Assembly (NCBI GenBank): GCA_022266195.1
Contig: WHVY01000007.1
Span: 2,170,001-2,234,000, forward strand
Direction of reading: 5' to 3'
DNA: 64,000 nucleotides
Source of the DNA: Tetranychus cinnabarinus
Lineage: Eukaryota; Arthropoda; Arachnida; Trombidiformes; Tetranychidae
Of the stretch, positions 22,671 to 33,370 are shown piece by piece; within the stretch, counting starts at the first letter, position 1, and every line of letters begins with the position of its first letter. The notes under the pieces were generated by a model, which was not told where the DNA came from, did no database searches, and saw only the letters and a list, made by a program, of their open reading frames with translations. The position numbers and the translations under genes were made by a program.

Positions 22671-25274
22671 ATGTTTACAAATCTTTCTTCTGCTTCTTCC
22701 CTTTCATCAGTGCCATCATCTTTAATTCAAACGCACCACCAGCTTCATCCAACATTGGGTTACCCACTGAATTCGCAATCTAACCTTTCGAGAAACTCAA
22801 CATCTTCACTGCCCACGACTCCAATAACAACGGTCTCAACAACAAATTCATCAATATCATCTTCTTCATCTTGTTCCTCATCTTCACCATCCTTTTCCAG
22901 TAAAGTTCATGATCCTTCGTCTGCACTACTTAGTTCCCTAAATCAACCAAATGGTCGTTATTTCAATTACTCAACTAATTATTCGCCCTCTCTATTTGAT
23001 AATCCACTGAATAATCATGTAATCTCTGGTCCAGGATCTCAATCTTCCTCACCATCTTATAATGCATTATATAACCAACAATCTCCTAATCCAATCGGAC
23101 CTTTAACATCATCATCATCAAGTCAGCATTCTACATCTTCCCCTTCATCATCTCCATCTTCATTGTTGTCATCTTCATCTTCCATGCCAACCCCCAACTC
23201 AGTGTCATCAACAACACCAGGTCAAGCAACACTTTCAGCCACTCATCCTGATTCTGTTAAATCTGATCAAAAATCTAATGACTTATCCCTCTCTAACAAT
23301 GGCACTAATTTGAGTAATAATAATGAAGAAACCAAACCTCCTTATTCATACATTGCTTTAATTGCACTGGCTATTGAATCTGTTGCTGAAAAGAAAATAA
23401 CTCTCAGTGGAATATACAAATTTATCACTGATAGGTTCGCCTATTATCGTAAAAATAAACAAGGCTGGCAGAACTCAATTCGTCACAATTTGTCATTAAA
23501 TGAATGTTTTGTAAAAGAACCTCGAGATGAAAAGAAACCTGGTAAAGGAGCCTATTGGAAACTTCATCCGGATTCCACTGGAATGTTTGATAATGGTAGC
23601 TTGCTGCGACGACGGAGGCGCTTCAAGAAGGGTAAAGAGATTGTTGATGGACGGTCTAACCTTATCGAGTACAAACAATCACGCAAACAGTCAGCCAATA
23701 AACAAGAGAATCGACGTCAATCTAATAAATGCGGTCCTAAATCGTCTACAATGGAGGGTAGAGATGAAGATGACGATGAAGGTTCATCTTTGTCACCCAT
23801 AACTATGTCAAGAGACAGAATGGCTAACAAGAAAGGAAAATCTTCTCCTTACAAAAGATCAAACGCAATGAAAAATTTCAACCGATATGGACTCTATCCT
23901 GGTGAACAAGGGAATGATGATGAATTGTACAATTCAACAAGCAAACCATCATCTGAGCTTAATGGTGCAATCATAAACAGCAACAATTATCCGTTTAAGA
24001 AAGAGTATCATCGAGAATTTGGTGTCAATAATGAATTAGAAACAATTGACCATCATTTGATCAAATTAGAACCAGGTTCTATGTCACTTCATCATCGATC
24101 ACCATCAAGCATGATTAACGATTTAATTTGTGCAAATTCATATTCATTAAATCCTTTATACAATGATTCAACCCCTAATCAGGAGGTAACTCCAATGAGT
24201 CTCACAGTTAATGGTTCCTCTTCCTCTTCTTCAGCATCATCCTCAGCTTCATCGTCATCTTCCTCGGGAAACGGTGAAAATGAAGTTAATGCAAGTGCAA
24301 ATGATCCATCTTCAAATTTTACCGTTGATAGTTTAATGGCTTCCCGTTTAGTCTCATCTTCCTCTCTATTAGCCATGACACCAATAATTTCACCTACAAG
24401 TGCCGACAATCCTAATCATCCTTACCATCTTCCTCCTGGCATTACTTCAAGCTCAGAACCTTCATCTAGATCGATAACGTCATTGGGAAATTCAACATCT
24501 TCATCCTCTTATCCTGATCAGATATCTACTTTAACAACATCAATACCATCATCTACTGTTTCCCTATCAACTTCATTATCCTCAACATCACCATCTTCAT
24601 CCTCTGTTTCATCATCAACACCTACATCTGGTTCATCTCCATCATCATCATCGGCATCTTCATCTTCAATAACAACAACAACATCTACAATTTCATCAAT
24701 ATACCCTTCAAATCAACCATTATCTGTGATGATTGACCCAACCTCGTCTCCTAGTAATCACCATTTAAGTCATCTCAACCATCATGGACTACCAACCTAT
24801 GATCGTTGCCTTACAACGGTTCCTTGGTATCCAGATGGTTCCTCTGAAATTTTACAACATCCTGATGTTCACCATTATGCTCACTCATCTCACCAGATAA
24901 GCTCATCATCTCTAGTCTCAACAGCACCTTGTAATTGGCCAAATTTTCGTGAAATCTATTCAGACGATTCAACCGAAAATTCATCCCATCACCATCATCA
25001 CCACTCTCGTCCTCACCATAACCCATTTCAACCTCCACCACCACCACCTCCAACTGCTGCTCCACACCCTTCCCATCATTCAACAGTTCACCATCAACCT
25101 CATGCTTACTTCATTGAAGATTCGTGCAACCAGCGGATGCAAATAGCATCATCATCATTATCACCATCACTATCAAACCCAGGCTCACCCAATTGTGCTC
25201 AAACTACTTTAAATTACCCTTTCAACTCTAACTACTCATCAACCAACTCCTATTATACTTGCAGTGGTTACTAG
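22671..25274 (+). CDS. FoxC: FoxC-type forkhead transcription factor (867 aa, single exon)
   Basis: The start is ATG at 22671 (MFTNLSS); the longer frame upstream has no ATG. The forkhead DNA-binding domain spans residues about 222-320. It opens KPPYSYIALIALAI, has the recognition helix WQNSIRHNLSLNECFVK, then wing 2 with DNGSLLRRRRRFKK. The RRRRRFKK end and NKQGWQNS match FoxC/crocodile best; FoxS and FoxL1 are the alternatives. Residues 550-556 (FTVDSLM) resemble the eh1-like FSVDNIM motif of FoxC, which binds Groucho-type corepressors. The rest is low-complexity: long Ser runs at both ends, plus His and Pro runs near residues 770-810. FoxC proteins act in the nucleus in head and mesoderm patterning. 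Lack of introns is usual for FoxC. Odd points are EP in place of VA/VP after CFVK, and AYWKLHPDSTGM instead of SYWTLDPDSYNM, so this is a divergent member. Confidence 0.88.
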   Translation: MFTNLSSASSLSSVPSSLIQTHHQLHPTLGYPLNSQSNLSRNSTSSLPTTPITTVSTTNSSISSSSSCSSSSPSFSSKVHDPSSALLSSLNQPNGRYFNYSTNYSPSLFDNPLNNHVISGPGSQSSSPSYNALYNQQSPNPIGPLTSSSSSQHSTSSPSSSPSSLLSSSSSMPTPNSVSSTTPGQATLSATHPDSVKSDQKSNDLSLSNNGTNLSNNNEETKPPYSYIALIALAIESVAEKKITLSGIYKFITDRFAYYRKNKQGWQNSIRHNLSLNECFVKEPRDEKKPGKGAYWKLHPDSTGMFDNGSLLRRRRRFKKGKEIVDGRSNLIEYKQSRKQSANKQENRRQSNKCGPKSSTMEGRDEDDDEGSSLSPITMSRDRMANKKGKSSPYKRSNAMKNFNRYGLYPGEQGNDDELYNSTSKPSSELNGAIINSNNYPFKKEYHREFGVNNELETIDHHLIKLEPGSMSLHHRSPSSMINDLICANSYSLNPLYNDSTPNQEVTPMSLTVNGSSSSSSASSSASSSSSSGNGENEVNASANDPSSNFTVDSLMASRLVSSSSLLAMTPIISPTSADNPNHPYHLPPGITSSSEPSSRSITSLGNSTSSSSYPDQISTLTTSIPSSTVSLSTSLSSTSPSSSSVSSSTPTSGSSPSSSSASSSSITTTTSTISSIYPSNQPLSVMIDPTSSPSNHHLSHLNHHGLPTYDRCLTTVPWYPDGSSEILQHPDVHHYAHSSHQISSSSLVSTAPCNWPNFREIYSDDSTENSSHHHHHHSRPHHNPFQPPPPPPPTAAPHPSHHSTVHHQPHAYFIEDSCNQRMQIASSSLSPSLSNPGSPNCAQTTLNYPFNSNYSSTNSYYTCSGY

Positions 25275-28200
25275 TCATCATCATCCTTCAAACATAGACA
25301 CAAAAATTCAGGTCAAGTTTCACCAAAAAAACAAACACACACAAAGCGAAACAAATAAACACCAATAAACTCCTGATCTCTGTCAAATTTTAAGAATCTC
25401 AAATGTTTTTAATTCACAACTGATGTATATAAATAATATAAACTTTGTTCTGTTGTAATTACATCAGTCACCAATAAATGTTTCAATGACAGACATAAAA
25501 AGATGCAGAAAACGCACCAAGAGAAAAAAAAAGAAAATAAAAAAAAAGTATTTGAATATAAAAAAAGACTCAGATTATAAACAATCTTCAGCGAAGAAAC
25601 TTCCTGATTCTTTCTGAACTTCTATCACATTTCACTTCATCTGACTCAACAAAAAATTTAGGTCTATACGCATATGAATAATCACAAATTATAATATACT
25701 TTCATCAACTAGAATCTTTTTTTTCCATCTTCATTTCATTCCTACCATGACAGAATCAATACTTAATTCCTTCTCGTGATAATCAAATCAACTGACAATT
25801 AATCTCATAAACAAATCAGATGAAAAATTAGATAAACAAGGTCACCTTTAACCCAAAAAAAGGTAATCATTCCCATCCTAACAACGCAATGAATTACACC
25901 AAATTGATGAGCCTGTAAAGGTAAAATGATGAAAGCGCAATCAAATTAGTGCAACTATTCAAATAATGTATTAACAATTCCGTTTCCTTAGTTAAACAAT
26001 CAACATTAATAATTAAAGCAACTCTTTATTTGCTTACCAAAATCAATGGTTAAACAAGATTGTTTCATTGTAACTGTTAACAGTAATTGTGAGTCTAATT
26101 TTGTTCACCATCACATTAATGATGAACAATTTATTGAATATTGGACAAAATTAAATGTGAAGGTTAAATCAAGATTCAACTGTCAACCAGAATTAAAGTT
26201 AAATTGAAAGGGCTTAACAACTTGCTTTGAAGCATTCAATATTAAGCAACCATTTACAGGGAAAAGTTAATCACGTTTTTTCCAATCATTTAATCAACTG
26301 AATTAAATTTCATGTGCAATTTTCAGGTTTAATCTGATTAATTTAGATGACAATTTGTATCAAAGCTAAAAAAGCAAACCAAAAAAGCTTCAAAAGAAAA
26401 AAAATCAACTTTTGTTTCTCGAAAATTTTCAAAAATCAAGAAAATCACTTTCAAACCAACAATTGAATCAAAATCAAAACTAAACCTTTGAAAAATGATT
26501 GAGATTTCAATTCCAACTTTAAACTTCGTAATTTGGTTAACAAGTGAAACTGTTTTATTCAATTCAACACCAAAATTCATTATCAACTGAATCTCTAGAA
26601 TTGAAAATGCTCTGAGTTATTGTCAATGTTCAGACCACACAATGTTTAGTGATCATTGATTGGTAAATCTTAATCATTCCTTAATCTTAAATGATTCACA
26701 TTGAACAATATTTTACCATCAGCTTAACCTTCATCTCATATATCAGTTAACATGTTAACTTATAACACCGTTTCTCATCATCTTTACATGAGTTTTCCAG
26801 CTTTCCGTTAATTCGGTTAATTTTAAGGGTAAACTTGGGTTGACAGCTCAATGAAAAGTTTAACAACAATTAAATGTTAAATTAACTGCAAGTGTTGACA
26901 GCAATCATTGATGTTTCCCCATTTTGACAACTTTGAAAGGCCAAGAAGACTTGAAAGCTTCAACTGCGCAAAAAGGCAAAAATGTTTCCCATACTTTGAA
27001 TACTTTCATTTAGATAATTAATTATCATCTCAGTTTACAATTTAAACTCAATTCTCATCTACTTTAAAATAATTTATTATTAATCATAACCATCATTAAA
27101 ATTGACTCAATGATGAAAATTACAAAGAAAAGCAAATAAAGCAACATTCAAATCTACTCAAGTCTTACAATAATGTTAGCAATTTAAACGAACAGAAATC
27201 ACAGAAATTCAATTTTTCTTCACAATTATAATGATTTATGATTTTTCAGATTCTTTGATTGCTTCAAGCTCATATTTGAGTCTCATTTTGATGTAATTTT
27301 GACTAAAAAATCAACAGATTTCCCTTGCTGGACAAACTCATGTTTTGTGACACTTTTTTGAAACAATTTAGGTTCATTTTAATTGTGAATTTACGTCATT
27401 TCAATTGGAATCAATTTGGACCTTTGTTTACCTGTTTCATTGAAAAAAAAGTAACTCAATGAAAATATTGTATCTGTACATTGATTTTACGGTTATTTCA
27501 AGTGCAATGATTAATTTGACGTTAATCTTTTTGAGTGATTTTTGGTTGAAAAAACAGCTAATCCAATGGCTGTTCATCACTCAATGTTGAATGTCAACAG
27601 CTATTCGCAAGTTAATCACAATTATCCCAAATCCAAACTTCTAAATCAGCAAACATTTCCACTGAATTTGAAAAGCATGATTGGCTTCTCTTGCTCATCA
27701 AATCTGACCCTTTTCCAAGTGCAAACTATCGAGTGATTTCAATGTTTGGTCGATGAATGGTTGGAAAAGTATTAATAGATTTGATAGAAGATTGAAAAAT
27801 GTTGAATAAAATGAACAATTTATTTGATTTGTAAATCATTTATTATGCAAACTTTTCCTCAATTATTCTCACAGGTTGATTTGAGTATTTGAATAACTTG
27901 AAAAGGTTTTGTTTTCATTTGGTTTCTGGTTCAAGCCAATCTCATAAACCCTTTGCATTATTACACTTCTTGGTTGAAAAGCTGGTGATGATAAGAGGTT
28001 CATTGATAGTCACTTGAAAGCTGGGATTGTTAACGTGGTTCGTTTAATTTGATTCAAATTGTTGAGGCCACTTGACTCATTTGGATTGGTTCTTGGGCTC
28101 AAGTTAAAGTAAAGTCCAACCAATCCTCAGCTCTAAATGAAATTAGATTAACATCAATAAGCCTCAAGACACTCTTTTCACCATCTAATGATAATCCTTC

Positions 28201-28300
28201 CTCATCATCAGCATGGTCAAACCTATACAGAAAAAAAGAGAGAGATAGGATGACAATGATGATAAAACTGGGGAATCAGTAATGAATGGTGAATGAAGAG
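25275..28300. other. FoxC 3' UTR and AT-rich intergenic DNA
   Basis: AATAAA occurs at 25473-25478, with earlier overlapping signals near 25353-25370, giving plausible FoxC 3' ends. No coding region is recognised after that. Confidence 0.4.
25473..25478 (+). promoter_or_regulatory. Candidate FoxC polyadenylation signal
   Basis: A canonical AATAAA about 200 bases after the TAG stop at 25272-25274. Other AATAAA words sit upstream near 25353-25370, so the site could be alternative. Confidence 0.4.
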
Positions 28301-30778
28301 GAAGAGGAATAAAAAGAGATGCGAAAAGATCCTCCAAAGGAGGATAAGTTATCCTCAATGTATGCGAAAAGAAGAAGCAAGATGATGATAAAGTTGTGAG
28401 AAAGAAGATGAAAAATGAAGAGAAGCTGCTTTTTCAAAGATGATATCAATATTCCAAGTGTTCAATTGTAAATCTTTTTTTCTTCGCCTTCTTTTGTGGA
28501 TAACAGTTTTGTATTTTCACCAGTTTGTGGAGACATCGGTAAAGCCATGAGAAAGATGAAGAGGAGGTTGATGATGATTTTTGTTGGTGTGATGATGAAG
28601 GGAAGATGAAAGGTTGAAATATTGTCCAATATTCTGAATCGGTTATCAAAATATCTTCAGGGCTTTTTTGTCTATTCAAACAGAGGAAGGAAGACGGTGA
28701 ATGGATGAACCAGGATGATAGAAGATGATACAGCAGAAGGTGAATGATGATGTTTTTGTGATTGAAATCGCCATTTTCATCAATACTGTTAACTCTCTGT
28801 TTAAACTGCCATTTTCAGTTTCCTTTTTTGTTTTTCAACCTTTTTCTTGGTTACAAATATTTTTCATTAAATTTACTCCTTTTTTGGCCATTTGCATAAT
28901 CCTGGCTCATCAGATTTCATTTTGTTTAAAAGCTCATTTCAGCTTATTAATTGTTAATTATGATCCAAAAAGGTACTTTCAATTGAATAACAATGATTAT
29001 AAATAATCTTTCCAGCAAATTCATTGGTAAGCTTCATTAGCTTATTGAAATTACATTGTGTTTATGTTAATGTGAGTGGAGCAGGAAAAGTGTCTATAAA
29101 TGTGTGTTGAATCAATGTTGAAAAATGGTTTCAATCTGGTCAATTAATTTTCATGAGAAATGGATATCTTTTTGTGCTTTTTAATTAACCAAAAATCCAA
29201 CAGCTTACCTTCAAGGTAAACAATGAAACTAATTGAACCTTTAATTATCCTTTGGTCTTTAACATTGTAACCATTAAAGGAATCAACAATTGAGTAAGGC
29301 TTAGCTAATGGTTTGACCAGGGTTTCAGCTTTTTGATTGGGGTAATGTAATTGTGGTCAAATGGGTAAAAATGAAAATTACCTCAATATCCCATGATATT
29401 GAATCAAGGTATTTGGCTGTTAAATTGAACACAGGCAAGAGTTTCAATGTTTAAACGTTCAACATTGAATTTATGTCTAATCTGGTATTGAGTTTCACAG
29501 GCAATATAACCATTACCAAGAGGGATAAGATGTTGATGATGTTTATGATCAGTTAATCAACTGGGTGGCCAAGGATCTTTGATTAACACTTGTTAGGCTT
29601 TTGTAAGTCAGATATCATTACTATCATTTCCTCTTCAATATTGTAATTGTTTTAACCATTTGGCTAATAATTAGTTGGATAGAGAGGGTAAAAAAGCGTA
29701 TTAAGTAGAGGCTCAACAGCATTCAACAGCAAACAGCTACAAAAATACAAGTGAAGATGAGCTGAATTGATCATCAAATTTCTGTAAGCCTTTACTTTTT
29801 CCCATGGAGGCAAACATTAGTGTATAAACTGTACCAATTGACTGCCAATCAGTCTGCTTTCATGTAATCAAAAAACAATTTCAACGGATACTGATAATAG
29901 ATAATGATAAATGAGGATTTCCTTTATGTTGGTGATCATTAAATGTATCTCAGGTTCCCGTAATATTAGCTGGTAATGATTGAAAATGATTTTGTTTTTA
30001 TCCCTTTGGTAAGATTCAGCTTTTCTTTGGTAATATAATGTATAATTATCCAGATAAATGTGTATACATATTACTACAAATATGGAACCTTTCCTTTGCT
30101 TTCCTTTACATTCCTTCCAATGTCTTGGTGCTTCAATTTGTTAGTTAAAGATTAAAGCTAAATTAAGATGATGTCTTCATTTACTTGTTGGGATTTTTGA
30201 TGGGAAACGGCTCAATAGTTTTTAAGCTCTCGTATTTCAACTGCAGTGGCATCAAGTTAGCTGCTTAACTTGTACATTTTAACACATTTTCAAATAACAT
30301 GTATACACACATTTAAAACAGGCAAACAGATGAAAACATATTTTCCCTTCAAAGTCATTCGCTGCTCGCAACCATCAACAAGAAACTGATGAAACTGCAT
30401 CTTTTGATCCATCTTTTGCCTTTTGAGCTTTCGCTTTAACTTCTTTTCCATTTTCTCATCTTCCTTCCAACAAATCTTGGAGGATTGCAAGCCATTTTTT
30501 TATGACGATGATGGTGATTATATTCATCAAAGGGTCTTTATGTTCAGCTCTTCACTATATTCATGCCAGAAAGAGAGATAGAGAGAAAGAGAGAGATTAA
30601 AACGTGATCATATTCAAAAAACACGGAAGGTGAACTGATGGATACTTTTTGAGCCATACTTTCCAGTAATATTGATTGAATCACTTGCATCAACAAGGAA
30701 TAAATTTTCTGGTCCTATTACATCAAAAAACTAAAATAACACCAACAGAAGTCATAATTAAATTACAAGGCAGTTACC
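28301..30778. other. Intergenic region
   Basis: No gene is supported. It contains a small perfect hairpin (ATCCTCC, loop AAA, GGAGGAT) near 28328-28344 and a GA microsatellite near 30570-30598. A 77-residue minus-strand frame (28446-28679) is Ser/Lys-rich and has no domain I know. Confidence 0.4.
30570..30598. repeat. GA microsatellite
   Basis: Imperfect GAGA/GATA run in intergenic DNA. Confidence 0.6.
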
Positions 30779-31857
30779 TCATAAAACCAGCATGATGATC
30801 AATCCTATAGATTGGTAGTTATAACCTAAAAATTAAGAAAATAAAATAAAGCTATAGTTATTTGGTGACAAGAGATAAATAAAAATCGAAATGAACACAT
30901 GAATTTACCCTTCTTTGTTATCCACATTAGCTCATTGCTTGTCCACTTATCTTTTGTCTTATATTTGAACTTGGCCATAATAGGTTCCTGATGGATATGA
31001 ACAGTAATTTTATATTCAGAATCGGAAAAAACGCCAATTCTGTTCTGGCTCAAATCTTAACTTTAGCTTATTTTGGCAACTTGTGACTAGGATTGAAGAA
31101 CGGGTATTTAAAATACTCGATAAAAGCAAATCCAAACAGATACACTCAAATGTAGGTGTCAACGTTAGTGTACAAAATCATATGCAAATTGAAATCTTTG
31201 TATGACATTAAGTAGTAGTCAAAAGATAAACAATAAATTACAATATTTGGAGTAAATGTCTAGAGATATTTTATATTTGTGTATTTAAAGATGAAAATCG
31301 TAATTTAGGTAGAAAGTTATTTTGAAAGAGAAACAAGTTGCAAAGTTAGAGTTGAAGTTGATTCAATCAAATGGGCCGAATGATTTTCCATTTGGTAGGA
31401 GTGCAAGAGCTATTTATACTCGTTATTTAATCGCTATTTAACCATTTTTTCCTGGTTCGATTTTAAGTTGCTTCAAATTTCAATTTTTACCGCAAATTCC
31501 GTGCTTTCAAGTTTAAGAAAATTAAGTCCAATTTTGTTCAGAGAAATTTTCAGGATATTCAGTTGATAACTCCCAAGCTTCAGAGGATGCAAATGCATTA
31601 ACATATCAACACACTTTGTAAAATCCTCTATTGAAAGGATTTCCGATCTCAGTGCTTCTTGCAAGTGACTGAACGTGAAACCAATAAAATATCAAACTAT
31701 TTGATGAAATAAATCAATAAACATAATATCAAAAGTTAACTTATCACAAATAAAACGAAAACCAGTCGATTTTAAACAATTAAATTAAACAATAACAGAG
31801 CCATTATTCAAAAAACGGTCTAAAATTTAGATTCTGAATGGCGTATGTGTACGCCAT
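30779..31857 (-). CDS. Possible small four-exon gene (about 121 aa), unrecognised
   Basis: This is a model built from splice signals and phase. Exon 1 is 31853-31857 (ATGGC, donor GTACAC). Exon 2 is 31491-31668 (good pyrimidine-rich acceptor TTCACGTTCAG, donor GTAAAA). Exon 3 is 30909-31044 (weak acceptor GAGCCAG, donor GTAAAT). Exon 4 is 30779-30825 (acceptor TTTTTAG, stop TGA). All phases fit: exon 1 ends after two bases and exon 2 needs exactly two. The protein would begin MAHLQEALRSEIL and include FTKCVDMLMHLHP and KWTSNELMWITKKG. The exon 2 and 3 peptides have ordinary globular amino-acid mix, unlike nearby chance frames. I recognise no family. The five-base first exon and the acceptor of exon 3 are the weakest parts. 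The start codon lies in a perfect palindrome. Confidence 0.35.
31838..31857. promoter_or_regulatory. 20-base palindrome ATGGCGTA-TGTG-TACGCCAT
   Basis: Two 8-base arms are perfectly complementary around a TGTG centre. Next to it, on the minus strand, GCCTCCATAGATGGCG resembles promoter/start-site motifs with an ATGGCG core. It sits at the proposed start of the small minus-strand gene and may be a binding site. The role is inferred only from symmetry and position. Confidence 0.35.
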
Positions 31858-33370
31858 CTATGGAGGCGAATCGTTACTAAAGTTGAGAATTGATTCTACG
31901 GACAAATTGTGAGAAATTGTGATTCGGTTTGAAAAAAGTTATCGTTTCTTTAATTGTAGTTAAAATGCAAAGTTAATAATATAATATTTGCTGTGAACAA
32001 GTGAACAAATCAGGTTGTTTATATAAAGGTTTTTTTTGATTATATTGCATTGCAGATAAATCAATTGAAAGAACGAAGGATTCAGGATAAAATACTCATT
32101 TGATGAAAGCATACCTGAAAACAAAAAGCAATCGCATCATTAATATAATTAGTGTTTATCAGCTAATTATGAAGAAACAAAACAAAAATCGTTTCCATCG
32201 TATTGATGGTGTTTACAGTGTTTGAAAAAAGTCAATATTAGTAAATTAGAACAGTAATAGCTGTTAAAGAGAACTGTTGATGTGACATAATCAGAAAGCA
32301 AGGTGAAAGATCCAATGACTCTATCGGGCTAAGCACTGCGAGGGAAAATGATTTATAAATCTGATCAGTTTGATTATATTGAATAAGATTAAAAAACGTG
32401 TAATGAAATTAAAACAGTTTAAAAAATCTCACTTGCCTAGAATCTCACTGAGAAACATTTACAATCTTTCACATTGTTTTCATGATTTTTCATTACATTT
32501 GATTGATAAAGGATGAAATAAACACAAGAAACAAGCACAACCTTCAATCCTTTGCGTATTGATAGGATTTGAGGAAAATTTTTGTTCAATTAACCTCTAA
32601 TTTACATAATATCAAATCAAATATATATATATGTATATTGTATATAAATGAGTGTAAATAGATATTGTAATGTAGTGATATAATGTTGAATCAATGAGAT
32701 AATCTTGTAGTAAAAATGATCACGATTAGTTTCCAAGTTGAATTTCCTTTGCAGTAATTTGTAGCTTAATTAGTTCAATGATTTGTTTGATAAATGCTTC
32801 TTTCATAACTGCGTATTGCCATCAAATATATGCGTAATGGCACTCAATAAGGTCGTGGCACATTAGAGATAAAGGGTAAGAAAAAAGTAGAATCAGTTAA
32901 TGTTAAGAAAGTTGGACAATAATCACAATTAAAGGTTATTTTAAAAACAATTTCATTTGATTTGGGATCAAGGTAAGCAGGTTATTAATTTAAAAACATT
33001 TTGACACCATAAGATATTTAAATTAAAGGGCCATGAAAGTTTCTAATCCTAAAAAATTGCCATTCTATGATATTTAAGTCTTTGTTATTGGAGTTAGTAT
33101 CTTTGAGGATAATTTTGCTACGTCCAACATGATTGCCGATCTAAATGATTTGTGATTGTAACACAATTGCTTTTACTGTGGCACACAGTTCATTTTGTTT
33201 CCGTTTGGTCTTGCTTGGCGTTGGCGGAGACTGTTTGAGCAAAAAGTTAAAGTTGATGTAAAAATGGTTTGCTTTTCACGTTGTTTCACATTAAAATAGC
33301 CTTTCCCTTTGATCCAGTTTGGATTCCGTTTTCCTTTGGTTTAATTTAATAGGATGGAGCAAAAAGTAAA
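31858..33370. other. Intergenic region and CLASP 3' flank
   Basis: AT-rich, with an alternating TATA tract near 32619-32648. It includes the CLASP 3' UTR (minus strand, running down from 33370). I did not find a convincing canonical AATAAA on the minus strand close to the stop; an ATTAAA variant lies about 30 bases beyond it. Confidence 0.35.
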
